Source of the DNA: Mycobacterium spongiae
GTDB lineage: Bacteria; Actinomycetota; Actinomycetes; Mycobacteriales; Mycobacteriaceae
Direction of reading: 5' to 3'
Assembly: GCF_018278905.1 (NCBI RefSeq)
Contig: NZ_CP046600.1
Span: 558,001 to 622,000 of the forward strand
Length of the DNA: 64,000 bases
Shown one piece after another: positions 1 through 9,867 of this stretch. Below the pieces are notes generated by a model that saw nothing but the letters and a program-made list of their open reading frames with translations, did not search any database and was not told the origin of the DNA. Every line of letters begins with the position of its first letter. Position 1 is the stretch's first letter. The translations under genes and the position numbers were made by a program.

Positions 1-199
1 CCCGGCCGTCCCGGACGTCCCTGCAGCCTCAGACATCTCAGACATCACGCTGATGGTATCCCGTCGGTCTCGTCAACCGCTGGCAGATTCGACAGTCTTG
101 TCAATTTCTCCCGGTCTGCGCCGGCGCGCGTGCGCGCGCGCGACAATCGGTTTGTCTATAGTCACTCGACGAGCGGCGGTGCCGATCAGGAGGACCGAT

Positions 200-985
200 A
201 TGTGGGATCCCGACGTCTACTTGGCCTTTGCGGATCATCGCAATCGTCCATTCTATGAGATGCTCTCGCGGGTCGGCGCTACGCGGGCGCGGCGCGTGGT
301 GGACCTTGGTTGTGGCCCGGGGCACCTGACGCGCTACCTGGCGCGCCGGTGGCCCGAGGCAGTAGTCGAGGCGGTGGACAGCTCGCCGGAGATGGTTGCG
401 GCCGCTCGGGAACGCGGAGTCGACGCCACTGCCGGTGACTTGCGCAGCTGGAAGCCCAAGCCTGATACCGACGTGGTGGTGAGCAACGCCGCGCTGCATT
501 GGGTGCCGGAGCACCCTGACCTCATGGTCCGATGGGCCGGTGAGTTGGCCCCGGGATCATGGATCGCCGTTCAGATCCCCGGCAACTTCGAGACGCCATC
601 GCACTCGGTGGTCCGCGCGTTGTCGCGCCGCGAGCCCTACGCAAAGATCATGCGCGACATACCGTTTCGAGTAGGTGCGGCGGTGCAGTCCCCGGCGTAC
701 TACGCCGATTTGATGTTGACCGCCGGATGCAAGGTCGATGTCTGGGAAACCACCTACCAGCACCAACTGTCCGGTGAGCGACCGGTGCTGGAATGGATCA
801 ACGGGACCGCGCTGGTCCCCGTGCGGGAACGGCTCAGCGAACAGATGTGGGAGCAGTTCCGTCAGGAGCTGATCCCACTGTTGGACGACGCGTACCCGCC
901 GCGCTCGGATGGTACGACCCTCTTTCCGTTCCGACGGTTGTTCGTGGTTGCCGAGGTTGGGGGCTCGGGTCGTTCACGTCGGTAG
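200..985 (+). CDS. tam: trans-aconitate 2-methyltransferase
   Basis: SAM-dependent methyltransferase expected to methylate trans-aconitate, a by-product that inhibits aconitase, in the cytosol. The class I SAM-binding motif [15 protein letters not shown] lies at residues 33-47 and a post-II segment ([15 protein letters not shown]) follows, as in Tam proteins. The protein is 261 aa, the length of H37Rv Rv0294. The ATG at 200 is chosen over the upstream in-frame ATG at 53 because AGGAGGA (188-194) precedes it and the Tam family begins at MWDPDVYL. Its 3' end overlaps the convergent stf0 gene by 12 bp. The first 199 bases hold an alternating CG tract (about 122-142) but no gene I can support. 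Confidence 0.93.
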   Translation: MWDPDVYLAFADHRNRPFYEMLSRVGATRARRVVDLGCGPGHLTRYLARRWPEAVVEAVDSSPEMVAAARERGVDATAGDLRSWKPKPDTDVVVSNAALHWVPEHPDLMVRWAGELAPGSWIAVQIPGNFETPSHSVVRALSRREPYAKIMRDIPFRVGAAVQSPAYYADLMLTAGCKVDVWETTYQHQLSGERPVLEWINGTALVPVRERLSEQMWEQFRQELIPLLDDAYPPRSDGTTLFPFRRLFVVAEVGGSGRSRR

Positions 986-1777
986 CCCGAGGCGTGGCGC
1001 CTCGAGCCGGTAGCGATCGACCCACGCGTCCGAGCGTTGGTTGGCCTGGCGCTCCAGCATCGGCGGCGGCGCCAATGTCGGATCCTGCCCGATTGCCTCC
1101 AGCACGCTGCCCACGATCGCAGTCAGGTTGCGCCACAATACCGGGTAGGCGACGTCGAACGGCGTGATGCCCTCATGGGAGAACCAAGCGCGCCAGCTGC
1201 TTTCCTGATCGCGCAGGTTTCTGATGATGTGGGCGATGGCGCCAGGGTGGTAGGTGGCCTGGGAGTCGCGCTTGGGGTCCGGGTGGCCGCGCCAGACCTG
1301 GGTTTGTACGGCGCGCCAGAAGGACACCGCCTGAGACACCACGTCCGGACGGTGGACGTGGACGAAGACCGGTTCGCTGCCCACCACATCGCGAATCGCC
1401 GCGCGCAATCCGACGCCGGAGCGGTCGGGTAGTTGCGATGCCCGCTGCTGCAGCAGGGCGGTCTGGTTCCACATCAGCTTGCCGCCCCAGACACCGTTGG
1501 GTGTTCGGCCAGAACTGCGGATGTGTTCACGCCAGGCAATCGGTGTCGCGGTGTCCGGTGTGCCCGGCGTCAGCGGATCGAGCAATCGCAAGATCGATTC
1601 ATCGTCAACTTCGGCGAACCATTCCCGAGGCTGGGGTGCCATGCCCGTGCTCGGCAAGTACTGGAAGAACTCTTGCGGCTCCCCAGCACTTCCGGTGGCG
1701 CGCAGCGACTCCACCAGCAGCGTGCTGCCGCTGCGCTGGGTGGCGAGCACCAAGTATGAACTCCCCGGACGGTGCAC
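974..1777 (-). CDS. stf0: trehalose 2-sulfotransferase Stf0
   Basis: PAPS-dependent sulfotransferase that in M. tuberculosis (Rv0295c) transfers sulfate to trehalose, the first step of sulfolipid-1 synthesis. The phosphosulfate-binding loop [18 protein letters not shown] is at residues 8-25, and GEPQEFF puts a Glu at residue 36, the position reported as catalytic base in Stf0. A GTG start at 1777 gives 267 aa, equal to the known protein, with AAGG about 10 bases upstream. The sulfatase gene upstream ends 10 bp before this start, so the two are probably co-transcribed. Whether the organism makes sulfolipid cannot be judged here because pks2/papA genes are elsewhere. Confidence 0.9.
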   Translation of the reverse strand: MHRPGSSYLVLATQRSGSTLLVESLRATGSAGEPQEFFQYLPSTGMAPQPREWFAEVDDESILRLLDPLTPGTPDTATPIAWREHIRSSGRTPNGVWGGKLMWNQTALLQQRASQLPDRSGVGLRAAIRDVVGSEPVFVHVHRPDVVSQAVSFWRAVQTQVWRGHPDPKRDSQATYHPGAIAHIIRNLRDQESSWRAWFSHEGITPFDVAYPVLWRNLTAIVGSVLEAIGQDPTLAPPPMLERQANQRSDAWVDRYRLEAPRLGLPT

Positions 1778-1787
1778 TGGACCGGCC

Positions 1788-3212
1788 TTAGCGACCAGAA
1801 CTGTTGTTGCTCGGCGGGGTGGCTGCCTCGTCGATACCGCGGTCGACGGCGATCGCCGACCTGCTGGTCGGGCTCGCGCGGTGGATCTGCAGATACGTTT
1901 CGGTATAGCGCTGGGCAATGCGGGAACCGGCGAAGTCCGACGGTATGACATCGTTGGTTTGCTGACGCCAATCCCGGAGTCGGACAGCAAGGTCGGCGGC
2001 GATCGCCGCCACGTCGTGACTGCTGTCGTGTTCGGCCAACAGATTGTTGGCTTCGTCGGGGTCGGCCCGCAGATCGTAGAGCTCGCGTTCCGGGCGCGGC
2101 GACGTGACCAGTGGCGCGACAACCAGCCCGGATGGGCTTTCCTCGATATCCCAGGGTAGGTCCAGCAATGGCCGGGGCACATAGTTCTCGATATAGCTGA
2201 ATTCCTTTGTGCGTACTGCCCGCATGGGATCGAACGAGTCGTGGTAGGTCTTCATGGTGTACACGTGGTCGCGCACCGCGCGGGTGTGTACGCCAGGTGC
2301 CAGCAAGGTGTCTGCATGCGACACACCCTCGACGTCGGCGGGTATTTCGAGTTCCAACAAGCCCAATAGGGTGGGGACCAGGTCGACCCCGCTGAACAGC
2401 TCGTCGTAGACGTAGGGCTGTGCCGCCCTGCGGGTCGGCGGGCGAATGATCATCGCGATACCGGTGCCGGCGTCGTACAAGGTGGATTTCGCGCGGGGGA
2501 ATGCCGGTCCGTGATCGGTGAGGAACACCACCCAGGTATTGGCGTCCAGGCCGGTCTGGGTCAGCGTGTCCAATAGCTGGCCAACCGCGGCGTCGGCGGT
2601 GGCGATGGATCCATAGAACTCGGCCAGGTCCGCGCGTACCTCGGGGGTGTCGGGTAGATAGGCAGGCGGATCGACGATGTCGGCATCGGCTGGTTGGTAG
2701 CGGTCCCGCGGATAGGGGCGGTGTGTTTCAAAGAAACCGACCGTCAGCAGAAACGGTTGCGGGGATAGGCTGGGGACGCGCTCTCGCAGCCATTCCTGGG
2801 CCTTGGGGACAACGTATTCGCAGTAGGAATTCGACACATCAAATTCGTCGTAACCCAACCGTTTCGGAAAGGACGTCTCGTGTTGCATGCCGAAAAGCGC
2901 GGAGTACCATCCGTTGTCCGACAGCAGGTGCGGAAGCGTCCGGACTCCTGTTCGGTATTCCCAGCCATGGTGTGCCAGGCCGACCAATCCATTGCTTTGT
3001 GGATAGCGGCCGGTGAACAGCGAGCCGCGCGACGGTGAGCACAGCGGCGCGGTGGCATGGGCCTGGGTGAGCAGAATACCTTGGGCAGCAAGCTGATCCA
3101 GTCGCGGGCTGGAGACGTCGGGGTGGCCGTAGACGCCGAGCTGGCGGCCCACGTCGTGCCAGTGCACGATCAAGACGTTCTCGTGTTCGGTGGTCACGTC
3201 CTCACCCGTCAT
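1788..3212 (-). CDS. type I (formylglycine) sulfatase
   Basis: Arylsulfatase-family hydrolase of sulfate esters, equivalent by context to Rv0296c. The signature C58-S-P-S-R62 (within [15 protein letters not shown]) is where the Cys is converted to formylglycine, and TDHGPAF near the middle supplies metal-binding residues. It is 474 aa from the ATG at 3212, which has GAGAGG 8 bases upstream; a GTG at 3197 is an alternative. No signal peptide is visible, suggesting a cytosolic enzyme. It overlaps the end of the bluB-like gene by 11 bp and is followed by stf0, so sulfate removal and sulfate transfer sit in one transcription unit. The substrate is unknown. Confidence 0.87.
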   Translation of the reverse strand: MTGEDVTTEHENVLIVHWHDVGRQLGVYGHPDVSSPRLDQLAAQGILLTQAHATAPLCSPSRGSLFTGRYPQSNGLVGLAHHGWEYRTGVRTLPHLLSDNGWYSALFGMQHETSFPKRLGYDEFDVSNSYCEYVVPKAQEWLRERVPSLSPQPFLLTVGFFETHRPYPRDRYQPADADIVDPPAYLPDTPEVRADLAEFYGSIATADAAVGQLLDTLTQTGLDANTWVVFLTDHGPAFPRAKSTLYDAGTGIAMIIRPPTRRAAQPYVYDELFSGVDLVPTLLGLLELEIPADVEGVSHADTLLAPGVHTRAVRDHVYTMKTYHDSFDPMRAVRTKEFSYIENYVPRPLLDLPWDIEESPSGLVVAPLVTSPRPERELYDLRADPDEANNLLAEHDSSHDVAAIAADLAVRLRDWRQQTNDVIPSDFAGSRIAQRYTETYLQIHRASPTSRSAIAVDRGIDEAATPPSNNSSGR

Positions 3213-3885
3213 CGTCGTCACCTCTCCAGGCTGCCAGGCCGGCGCCCCATTGGTTCTCCGAGACAAAGTCTGGCAGGGGTCTTGCTAGCGCCCAGCCGTC
3301 CAACTCCAATGCGGGCCGATCCGGAAAAGTGGGGACCGGGCCCAGACACAAGACGGCCACCGGTTCGGCATCGGCCGGCATGGCCAGCAGGGCCGCCAAT
3401 CGCTGCGGATCGAACAGGGACACCCATCCCATACCGAGGCCCTCGGAACGAGCTGCCAGCCAGAGGTTTTGGATGGCGCAGGAAACCGACGCGAGATCCA
3501 TCTGCGGCAGTGTCCGTCGGCCGAAGATGTGGGCATCGCGGTCGTCGCACAATGCCACCACCATCAGCTCGGCGCAATCGAGAATGCCCTCGACCTTGAG
3601 GGCCAGAAACTCCTCCGCCCGCTCACCGAGGGCGCCCGCGGTGAGCATGCGCTCTTCGTCGACGAGTGCGTGGATGTCTTTCCGGAGCTGGTCATCGGTG
3701 ATCCGGATGAAGCGCCATGGTTGCATCAGTCCGACGCTGGGGGCGGCATGCGCGGCGTGCAGCAACCGCGCCAGCACTTCTTCGGGCACTATGCCGCCGG
3801 GGACGAACCTCCGCATGTCGCGGCGCTCGGAGATCACGCGGTAGACGGCTTGTCGCTCTTGCGGGCTAAACGCGTGATCGGTCAC
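3202..3885 (-). CDS. 5,6-dimethylbenzimidazole synthase-like nitroreductase-fold protein
   Basis: Nitroreductase-fold flavoprotein of the BluB type (Rv0306-like, 227 aa). BluB consumes reduced FMN and oxygen to make 5,6-dimethylbenzimidazole, the lower ligand of cobalamin. Visible family motifs are ISERRDMRRFVPG near the N-terminus, HAAPSVGLMQPWRFI, and GLGMGWVSLFDP. The GTG at 3885 is preceded by GGGGAGG; the reading frame upstream to 4185 lies over the neighbouring gene and is not needed. It sits 55 bp downstream of an Rv0307c-like gene and overlaps the sulfatase start. No cobalamin riboswitch was recognised upstream. A general nitroreductase function remains possible, since BluB and nitroreductases share the fold. 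Confidence 0.82.
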   Translation of the reverse strand: MTDHAFSPQERQAVYRVISERRDMRRFVPGGIVPEEVLARLLHAAHAAPSVGLMQPWRFIRITDDQLRKDIHALVDEERMLTAGALGERAEEFLALKVEGILDCAELMVVALCDDRDAHIFGRRTLPQMDLASVSCAIQNLWLAARSEGLGMGWVSLFDPQRLAALLAMPADAEPVAVLCLGPVPTFPDRPALELDGWALARPLPDFVSENQWGAGLAAWRGDDDDG

Positions 3886-3940
3886 TTGCTGGGTTTCCTC
3901 CCCGGGTTGGCGTCGACGGCGATCGGCAGGCAGTTCACCG

Positions 3941-4423
3941 TCAAGGACTGTACGTAACGCCGACAGCGCGAAAGACGTACTCGGCTGGCACGTCGAAGGC
4001 CAGGGATCGCAACGGCAGGCGGGCGAGGACATCGTCATCGATCGCCGCCTTGAAATAAAGCGAGAGCCCACCGCTGAATCGTGGGTCGACGGTGGCCACG
4101 TCGAGATCGAGCCGCAGGCCCGTCGCCGAGATGTGGGCGCTGGCCGCCCCGGCCCCTGCGCCGTCCCAGCGCACATCAACGGCACGGCCGGCCAGCTTCG
4201 GCACCACCGACAGCGTCGCCAGCACTCGTAGCGTGGTGAAAGTCAGCGAACCTACGTAGCTCGCGACACTGTGCGAGGCGCGCAGCCCGGGGATGACACC
4301 GCTAAACCGTCTTGTGACCGCGATCTGTTCGGCGAGGTAGATGAGTCCTTCGCGATCCAGCTCGGCACGCAGATCGGCCGGTAGCCGACCGAGGCCAAAC
4401 AACCGCCGGACAATCACCGCCAT
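3941..4423 (-). CDS. conserved hypothetical protein (Rv0307c-like)
   Basis: A 160-aa protein of unknown function, the same length as Rv0307c. It starts MAVIVRRLFGLGRLPADLR and ends with a stretch of beta-like segments (SLTFTTLRVLATLS, LRLDLDVATV, LSLYFKAAID). It has no signal peptide, transmembrane segment or cysteine cluster that I can see. The ATG at 4423 is 57 bp from the divergent PAP2 gene start at 4481, so the two share a short promoter region. Downstream is the bluB-like gene on the same strand. Confidence 0.75.
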   Translation of the reverse strand: MAVIVRRLFGLGRLPADLRAELDREGLIYLAEQIAVTRRFSGVIPGLRASHSVASYVGSLTFTTLRVLATLSVVPKLAGRAVDVRWDGAGAGAASAHISATGLRLDLDVATVDPRFSGGLSLYFKAAIDDDVLARLPLRSLAFDVPAEYVFRAVGVTYSP

Positions 4424-4480
4424 GACGCAAGTATGCGGCCGTTTCGCCGGCGCTGCATTGGTGCTGGTATCGATTGAGTC

Positions 4481-5188
4481 ATGACCCGGCGCGAGATCAT
4501 CCTGACTGTTTCGTTTGCTGTAGCCGCCTGCGCGGGCTACGCCACGATGTGGGTGGGGTACTCCCAAGAGTGGGTCTGGTTGCACAACCTCGACTGGTCG
4601 TTGTTGGATTCGGCCCACGATATTGGGTCAAAGCATCCGGTGTGGGTGCGTTTTTGGGATGTTGTGTCCGTCGTGATGGGCCCGGGGCTGCGACTGCTGG
4701 GTTTGGCGGCCGCCGTGATTGCGCTGGCAAAGCGCAGGGTGCGGATAGGGTTGCTGTTGTTGGCCTGTCTGCCGCTGAGCGGGTTGATCGGGCTGGTGGC
4801 CAAAGGCCTCGCGGACCGCCCTCGGCCGGCTTCTGCGTTGATTGCGGAACATGGGAGCTCATTTCCGTCCGGGCACGCGTTCGAGGCGACCGCTGGCGTG
4901 CTCGCGCTGTTGACCGTGCTGTTGCCGATGATCAGCAGCGAGGCGATGCGTGTTGCTGCGGTCGCGGTGGGCGCATTCAGTCTGTTGATGACCGGCGTTG
5001 CCAGGGTCGCGTTGAATGTGCATCACCCGTCCGATGTGGTTGCCGGTTACGCGCTCGGATACCTGTACTTCCTGGCCTGCCTGTGGGTATTTCGACCCCC
5101 ACCACTGTTCGGCGACCGGCCCGCGCGTGCGGACTCCTCGCCAGGTTCGGCCGCTGGGCAACCGGTGCCGGACGCCAACGCTCACTGA
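4481..5188 (+). CDS. PAP2-family membrane phosphatase
   Basis: Integral membrane phosphatase of the PAP2 (type 2 phosphatidic acid phosphatase) superfamily, Rv0308-like, 235 aa. The three-part active site is complete: K108-GLADRP-RP116, PSGH at 129-132, and R174...H180/181...D184 (ARVALNVHHPSD). Five to six hydrophobic helices are visible. The likely substrate is a lipid phosphate or polyprenyl pyrophosphate at the membrane's outer face, as known for the family; the actual substrate is unknown. The ATG at 4481 directly begins MTRREIILTV. Its stop is only 16 bp from the convergent end of a PE_PGRS gene. Confidence 0.88.
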   Translation: MTRREIILTVSFAVAACAGYATMWVGYSQEWVWLHNLDWSLLDSAHDIGSKHPVWVRFWDVVSVVMGPGLRLLGLAAAVIALAKRRVRIGLLLLACLPLSGLIGLVAKGLADRPRPASALIAEHGSSFPSGHAFEATAGVLALLTVLLPMISSEAMRVAAVAVGAFSLLMTGVARVALNVHHPSDVVAGYALGYLYFLACLWVFRPPPLFGDRPARADSSPGSAAGQPVPDANAH

Positions 5189-5204
5189 AAGCGCGTTGTG
5201 TCGA

Positions 5205-6839
5205 TCAGCCCGGTGAGCCGGTCGCCCCGGGACTTCCTAGCAGGGACCCGCCGGCACCACCTGCACCACCGTCGCCATCGGCGCCGTCGGTAATGCCCGG
5301 GCCGCCGGACCCGCCGGCGCCACCGTCGCCGCCGTTGCCGATCAGGCCCGCGTTGCCGCCGGCGCCACCGTCACGACCGGCGCCACCGGGACCAGACAGC
5401 GGCGATCCGCTCCCACCGGCACCGCCTGCGCCGCCAGCCCCGCCGTTGCCGTACAACCAGCCGCCAGACCCACCGGTCCCACCGAGGCCGCCATCGCCAC
5501 CGGCAATGCTGGCTTCACGGGTGTCGCTGCCGCCGGCCCCGCCGGCCCCTGCGTCGCCACCGTCACCGATCAGTCTGGCGGCACCGCCAGCGCCGCCGGC
5601 ACCACCGGTCCCGGCGATCCCACTCGCGACATTGTGATCACCGCCGGTCCCGCCATCCCCGCCGGCCCCGCCGTTGCCGTACAGCCACCCGCCGGCGCCG
5701 CCCGCCCCGCCGGCCCCGCCGGCTGCGCCGTTGAGAGCGACGCCCTCGCCGCCGCCGCGCCCGCCGGCCCCACCGGCTCCGATCAGCCCGGCCGCACCGC
5801 CGTCACCGCCAAGCCCACCGGTGGCACCCGGGGCGGACACGAGACCGCCCGCCCCGCCGGCGCCGCCGGCTCCACCTTCGCCCACAAGCCACCCGCCGCG
5901 GCCGCCAGCCCCACCGTCGCCGCCGAAGCCGCCACTCGTGTCGGACGGTCCGGCCCCGCCGGCCCCGCCGGCACCCCCGGCCCCGATCAGCCCGGCCGCA
6001 CCCCCGGCACCACCAAGCCCGCTGCCGCCGCTGCGGGCGCCGACACCGCCGTCCCCGCCGGTGCCGCCGGCGCCGTACAGCCAGCCACCCCTACCCCCGG
6101 CTCCACCCTCGCCACCATCAGCGGAAACACCGCTGGTGGAGTCCCCGCCGGCCCCACCGGCCCCGCCGGCCCCGAACAGCCCGGCGGCACCGCCGCCACC
6201 GCCCAGCCCGCCTGGGGCGCCGCCCGGGGAGATCCCGCCGACCCCGCCGGCGCCGCCGTTGCCGAACAGCCAGCCACCGCTACCCCCGGCACCACCGGCG
6301 GCATTGGCCCCACCGACCCCGCCGGCGCCGCCGTTGCCGATCAGCCCCGCCGCGCCACCCGCGCCGCCAGCAACCCCGGGGTCGACGCCGTCTGCGCCGT
6401 TACCGCCGTTGCCGTACAACAACCCGCCGGCCCCGCCGGCCTGACTCGGCGCGGTGCCGTCGGCGCCGTTGCCGATGAGCGGCCGCCCGAGCAACGCCTG
6501 GGTGGGCGCGTTGATCGCACCCAAAAGGTCGTGCTGCACGGCCTGAAGCGGGGAGGAGTTGGCCGCCTCGGCGGCCGCGTAGGCACGGCCGGCACCGTCG
6601 AGGGCTTGGAGAAACTGGGCGTGAAACCCCGCCGCTTGGGCGCTGAGCGCTTGATAGGTCTGCGCGTGGGCGGAAAACACAGCCGCGACCGCCGCCGACA
6701 CTTCGTCGGCACCCGCGGCCAGCACGGTGGTTGTCGGCATCGCTGCGGCCACGTTGGCCGCGTTGAGCGTCGAGCCGATGCTCGCCAAATCGGTTGCCGC
6801 CGCGGCCAAGACCTCGGGGGCGGCCACCACAAATGCCAT
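5205..6839 (-). CDS. PE_PGRS family protein (first copy)
   Basis: The N-terminal PE domain (about residues 1-93, starting [19 protein letters not shown]) carries the usual conserved residues and a YxxxE-like secretion signal near its end (YAAAEAAN). The linker [11 protein letters not shown] at about 116-126 follows, then roughly 400 residues of GGAGG/GGNGG repeats with recurrent WLYGNGG, GLIGNGG and GWLFGNGG blocks. Total 544 aa. PE_PGRS proteins are exported by ESX-5 and surface-exposed; individual roles are mostly unknown. The ATG at 6839 has GAGGG seven bases upstream. The neighbouring gene at 6954-8369 is a tandem paralogue. Confidence 0.93.
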   Translation of the reverse strand: MAFVVAAPEVLAAAATDLASIGSTLNAANVAAAMPTTTVLAAGADEVSAAVAAVFSAHAQTYQALSAQAAGFHAQFLQALDGAGRAYAAAEAANSSPLQAVQHDLLGAINAPTQALLGRPLIGNGADGTAPSQAGGAGGLLYGNGGNGADGVDPGVAGGAGGAAGLIGNGGAGGVGGANAAGGAGGSGGWLFGNGGAGGVGGISPGGAPGGLGGGGGAAGLFGAGGAGGAGGDSTSGVSADGGEGGAGGRGGWLYGAGGTGGDGGVGARSGGSGLGGAGGAAGLIGAGGAGGAGGAGPSDTSGGFGGDGGAGGRGGWLVGEGGAGGAGGAGGLVSAPGATGGLGGDGGAAGLIGAGGAGGRGGGEGVALNGAAGGAGGAGGAGGWLYGNGGAGGDGGTGGDHNVASGIAGTGGAGGAGGAARLIGDGGDAGAGGAGGSDTREASIAGGDGGLGGTGGSGGWLYGNGGAGGAGGAGGSGSPLSGPGGAGRDGGAGGNAGLIGNGGDGGAGGSGGPGITDGADGDGGAGGAGGSLLGSPGATGSPG

Positions 6840-6953
6840 CTCGTTGCCCTCATCCGGTAGCTCGTCGACGCATCGGGGAAAGGCTCAGCCTAGCGGCGGG
6901 TCGCCCAACACATGCGTGCTTCGGCCGAACCCTCGAGAGTCTGCTGAACCCGA

Positions 6954-8369
6954 TCAGCCGGGTAGGCCGGTCGCGCCGGGGCCGCCCAGCAGCGATCCGC
7001 CGGACCCGCCGGCACCCCCGCCGCCGCCGGCACCCTCGACAAGGCCGTCCCCGCCCGCCCCGCCGGGGCCACCGCCGCCGCCGTCGCCGATCAACCGGGC
7101 GTTGCCGCCCACACCACCGTCGCCGCCGTTGCCACCGCTCCCGACCGGAGCGATCCCGCCGGCCCCACCGAACCCGCCGGCCCCACCGGCCCCGTATATC
7201 CACCCGCCAGACCCGCCGGTGCCGCCCACACCACCGCTCCCGGCCGGGGGCCCACCTCCGTTGTTGGTCCCGCCGACCCCGCCGGCCCCGCCGACCCCGC
7301 CGTTGCCGAACAGCCCGGCGGCACCACCGACACCACCGCGCCCACCGTCCCCAGCCTCGGGGGAGCCGCCAAAGTTACCGCCGCCGTTGCCGCCGTGCCC
7401 CCCGGCCCCACCGTCACCCAATAGCCAGCCGCCGGTGCCGCCAGCCCCGCCGTCTCCGCCAGCCTCACCCAAGTCATTCAAGCCCGCCCCGCCGGTCCCG
7501 CCGGCACCGCCGACCCCGATCAGCCCCGCGGCACCGCCAGCACCGCCAAGGCCGCCAGCACCGGCGAGCCCGCTGACTCCACCGTTGCCGCCGGCCCCAC
7601 CGGCACCGTAGAGCCACCCGCCGGCCCCGCCGACTCCACCGGTACCGCCGTTACTCCCGCTCCCCGCATCCCCGCCGCGCCCGCCGTCGCCGCCAAGGCC
7701 GAACAACCCGGTCGCACCGCCGGCACCACCAGGCCCCGCGTCACCGCCGAGGAGGGTGGTCGACCCGCCGGCGCCGCCGAAACCGCCGTTGCCGAACAAC
7801 CATCCACCTCGGCCGCCGAGCCCACCCGCGGCCCCGGCCCCGCCGACTCCGCCGGCCCCGCCGTTACCGATCAACCCCGCCGCGCCCCCGGCACCCCCGG
7901 CCACCCCGGCGTCGACCCCGGCCGCACCGTTGCCGCCGTTGCCATACAACAACCCGCCGGCGCCGCCGGCTTGCCCCGGCGCGGTGCCATTGGCGCCGTT
8001 GCCGATCAGTGGGCGCCCCAACAACGCCTGGGTGGGCGCATTGATCACACCCAACACCTGCTGTTGCACGGCCTGCAGCGGCGAGGCGCTGGCTGCTTCC
8101 GCGGCCGCGTAGGCGCCGCCGGCTCCGTTGAGCGCCTGCACAAACTGGGCATGAAATCCCGCCGCCTGGACGCCGAGCGCCTGATAGGCCTGCGCATGGG
8201 CGGAAAACAGCGCCGCCACCGCCGCCGACACCTCATCGGCACCCGCGGCCAACACCTCCGTCGTAGGCACAGCCGCGGCGACATTCGCGGCACGAAGGGT
8301 AGAGCCGATGCCCGCCAAATCCGTTGCCGCCACCGCTACCACCTCGGGGACTGCCACCACATACGACAT
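6954..8369 (-). CDS. PE_PGRS family protein (second copy)
   Basis: A 471-aa tandem paralogue of the gene just downstream. The PE domain begins [20 protein letters not shown] and ends near residue 93 (YAAAEAAS), the [11 protein letters not shown] linker follows, then GGAGG-type repeats to a C-terminus [12 protein letters not shown] that resembles the first copy's [12 protein letters not shown]. Start ATG at 8369 has GGGAG about 8 bases upstream. The 114-bp gap to the next PE_PGRS allows co-transcription or a separate promoter. No PPE gene accompanies the pair. Confidence 0.93.
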   Translation of the reverse strand: MSYVVAVPEVVAVAATDLAGIGSTLRAANVAAAVPTTEVLAAGADEVSAAVAALFSAHAQAYQALGVQAAGFHAQFVQALNGAGGAYAAAEAASASPLQAVQQQVLGVINAPTQALLGRPLIGNGANGTAPGQAGGAGGLLYGNGGNGAAGVDAGVAGGAGGAAGLIGNGGAGGVGGAGAAGGLGGRGGWLFGNGGFGGAGGSTTLLGGDAGPGGAGGATGLFGLGGDGGRGGDAGSGSNGGTGGVGGAGGWLYGAGGAGGNGGVSGLAGAGGLGGAGGAAGLIGVGGAGGTGGAGLNDLGEAGGDGGAGGTGGWLLGDGGAGGHGGNGGGNFGGSPEAGDGGRGGVGGAAGLFGNGGVGGAGGVGGTNNGGGPPAGSGGVGGTGGSGGWIYGAGGAGGFGGAGGIAPVGSGGNGGDGGVGGNARLIGDGGGGGPGGAGGDGLVEGAGGGGGAGGSGGSLLGGPGATGLPG

Positions 8370-8576
8370 CGCTACGCTCCCACCCGGTCATCTTCGACCG
8401 CTACGGAAAACGATCGTTCCGGAGAACTCAGCCTATCGGTGTGTACCCACCACATCCAGAGTCCGCGCGTGAAATCCACCCGCCCTCCGATACGGCGGAT
8501 GTATCACAGCGCAGTGACCCAAATGCATCCCAACCTTGACTTGACCTCGAGGTTCGGTTCGCCTGACGATAATGCG

Positions 8577-9233
8577 ATGCGCCGACTGGTGGCTCTGCTG
8601 TGTGCTGCGGTGTGCATGTGTGGAACGGCTCTCGTGCTGGCGCCGGTGAGCGCTGCGGTCGTCAACCCGTGGTTCGCACACTCGGTCGGCAACGCCACAC
8701 AGGTGGTGTCGGTGGTCGGTACGGGCGGTTCGAAAGCCAAGATGGATATCTATCAACGCACGGCTGCGGGATGGCAAGTGCCGAAGGCCGGGATCCCCAC
8801 CCACATCGGTTCGGCTGGTATGGCGCCGGAGGCCAAGAGTGGGCATCCGGCCACCCCGATGGGGGTCTACAGCCTGGATTCCGCCTTCGGAACCGCGCCG
8901 AATCCGGGTGGCGGGTTGCCCTACACCCAGGTGGGGCCGAATCACTGGTGGAGCGGCGATGACGACAGCCCTACGTTCAACTCCATGCAGGTGTGCCAGA
9001 AGTCTCAGTGTCCGTTCAGTACGGCCGCAAGCGAGAACCTGCAGATCCCGCAGTACAAGCACTCGGTCGTGATGGGCGTCAACAAGGCCAAGGTTCCCGG
9101 CAAAGGCTCGGCGTTCTTTTTCCACACCACCGACGGTGGGCCGACCGCGGGTTGCGTGGCCATCGACGACGAAACACTGGTGCAGATCATCCGCTGGTTG
9201 CGGCCCGGAGCAGTGATCGCGATCGCGAAGTAG
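8577..9233 (+). CDS. exported L,D-transpeptidase/YkuD-like protein (Rv0309-like)
   Basis: A 218-aa secreted protein: hydrophobic signal peptide at residues 1-27 (ending APVSAA), then a catalytic-domain-like region. H183 and C193 in FFHTTDGGPTAGCVAI match the H-x(n)-[ST]-x-GC signature of YkuD L,D-transpeptidases, which cross-link or trim peptidoglycan. The domain seems an atypical subfamily, so the enzymatic activity is inferred. The ATG at 8577 gives the length of Rv0309; an in-frame ATG at 8523 is an alternative, and neither has a strong ribosome site. The gene is divergent from the PE_PGRS pair. Confidence 0.83.
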   Translation: MRRLVALLCAAVCMCGTALVLAPVSAAVVNPWFAHSVGNATQVVSVVGTGGSKAKMDIYQRTAAGWQVPKAGIPTHIGSAGMAPEAKSGHPATPMGVYSLDSAFGTAPNPGGGLPYTQVGPNHWWSGDDDSPTFNSMQVCQKSQCPFSTAASENLQIPQYKHSVVMGVNKAKVPGKGSAFFFHTTDGGPTAGCVAIDDETLVQIIRWLRPGAVIAIAK

Positions 9234-9261
9234 CTGCCGGAGGTTCGAACGTGATTCGAGT

Positions 9262-9307
9262 GTGAACTGTGCGACGGGTCCGCGGGGGGTCTCGTCGCAC
9301 AGTTCAC
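9262..9307. terminator. strong 15-bp stem-loop between convergent genes
   Basis: GTGAACTGTGCGACG (9262-9276) is a perfect inverted repeat of 9293-9307 around a 16-base GC-rich loop. It lies 28 bp after the 8577-9233 stop and 22 bp before the end of the convergent 9330-9821 gene. There is no T-run, in line with many mycobacterial intrinsic terminators, so it probably terminates both genes. Confidence 0.7.
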
Positions 9308-9329
9308 CATCGGGTCTGCGCCGCGGTCG

Positions 9330-9821
9330 TCAGGCCAGGGCGCGGCCCGGTTGTAGCGTGAAGTTGAGGCCCGCCAACGACATTGTCGCCTCGTAGGTTC
9401 GGTCGTAGCCGGTGGCGCTGATCCGCCAGCCATCGGCCGTGCGCCGGTACTGGTCGCGATAGAACGCCGCGCCGATCAACATGAAGTTGAGGTCTGCGGC
9501 GATGACTCGGTCTTGCAGGTACCAGCTGCCCGTCGCGGTATCACCGGTCACGGTGATTTCCGGGTGGGTGACTCGGTGCTCGGTGATGATGTTCGGGCCA
9601 AGCGATGAGCGCATGTAGTCCACCACGTCGGCGCGGTTGGTGAAGTGCAGCTCTTTGCCGAGCGATGGTCCGTAGTCGCCGGCAATGTCCTCGGTGAGCG
9701 TGTCAGCGAAGTCATCCCAGTGTTTGGTGTCAAGTGCCCGCAGGTACCGGTACTTGATTCGTTTGATCGCTTCTACATCGGCGGCCACATCTGGCGGACT
9801 CATTACGCCATTGCAACACAT
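9330..9821 (-). CDS. SnoaL-like / nuclear transport factor 2-fold protein (Rv0310c-like)
   Basis: A 163-aa cytosolic protein with the NTF2/SnoaL cone fold pattern: helix IKRIKYRYLRALDTKHWDDFADTLTEDI, then beta strands ending WYLQDRVIAADL and GWRISATGYDRTYE. Such proteins are small-molecule isomerases, dehydratases or hydroxylase accessories; the substrate is not inferable. The upstream ATG at 9821 gives the Rv0310c length; an ATG at 9803 (MSPPDVAADV) would give 157 aa. Divergent from 9868-11097 with only 46 bp between them. Confidence 0.78.
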   Translation of the reverse strand: MCCNGVMSPPDVAADVEAIKRIKYRYLRALDTKHWDDFADTLTEDIAGDYGPSLGKELHFTNRADVVDYMRSSLGPNIITEHRVTHPEITVTGDTATGSWYLQDRVIAADLNFMLIGAAFYRDQYRRTADGWRISATGYDRTYEATMSLAGLNFTLQPGRALA

Positions 9822-9867
9822 CCAGCCCGGCGCGGCGCGCGAGGCCTGAGCTGGCTACTTTGGGGAC

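Noticed and set aside
3886..3940. Cobalamin riboswitch upstream of the bluB-like gene
   Set aside because: The gap to the preceding gene is only 55 bp, too short, and no B12-box was seen.
5634..6860. Long plus-strand frames (up to 408 aa) opposite the PE_PGRS genes, rich in Pro/Ala
   Set aside because: They are mirror readings of GGN repeats on the other strand, without start signals or domains. The same holds for 6727-7611 and 6794-7576.
9262..9307. Stem-loop as a recombination attachment site
   Set aside because: It lies between two backbone genes in the H37Rv order with no integrase; a bidirectional terminator is simpler.
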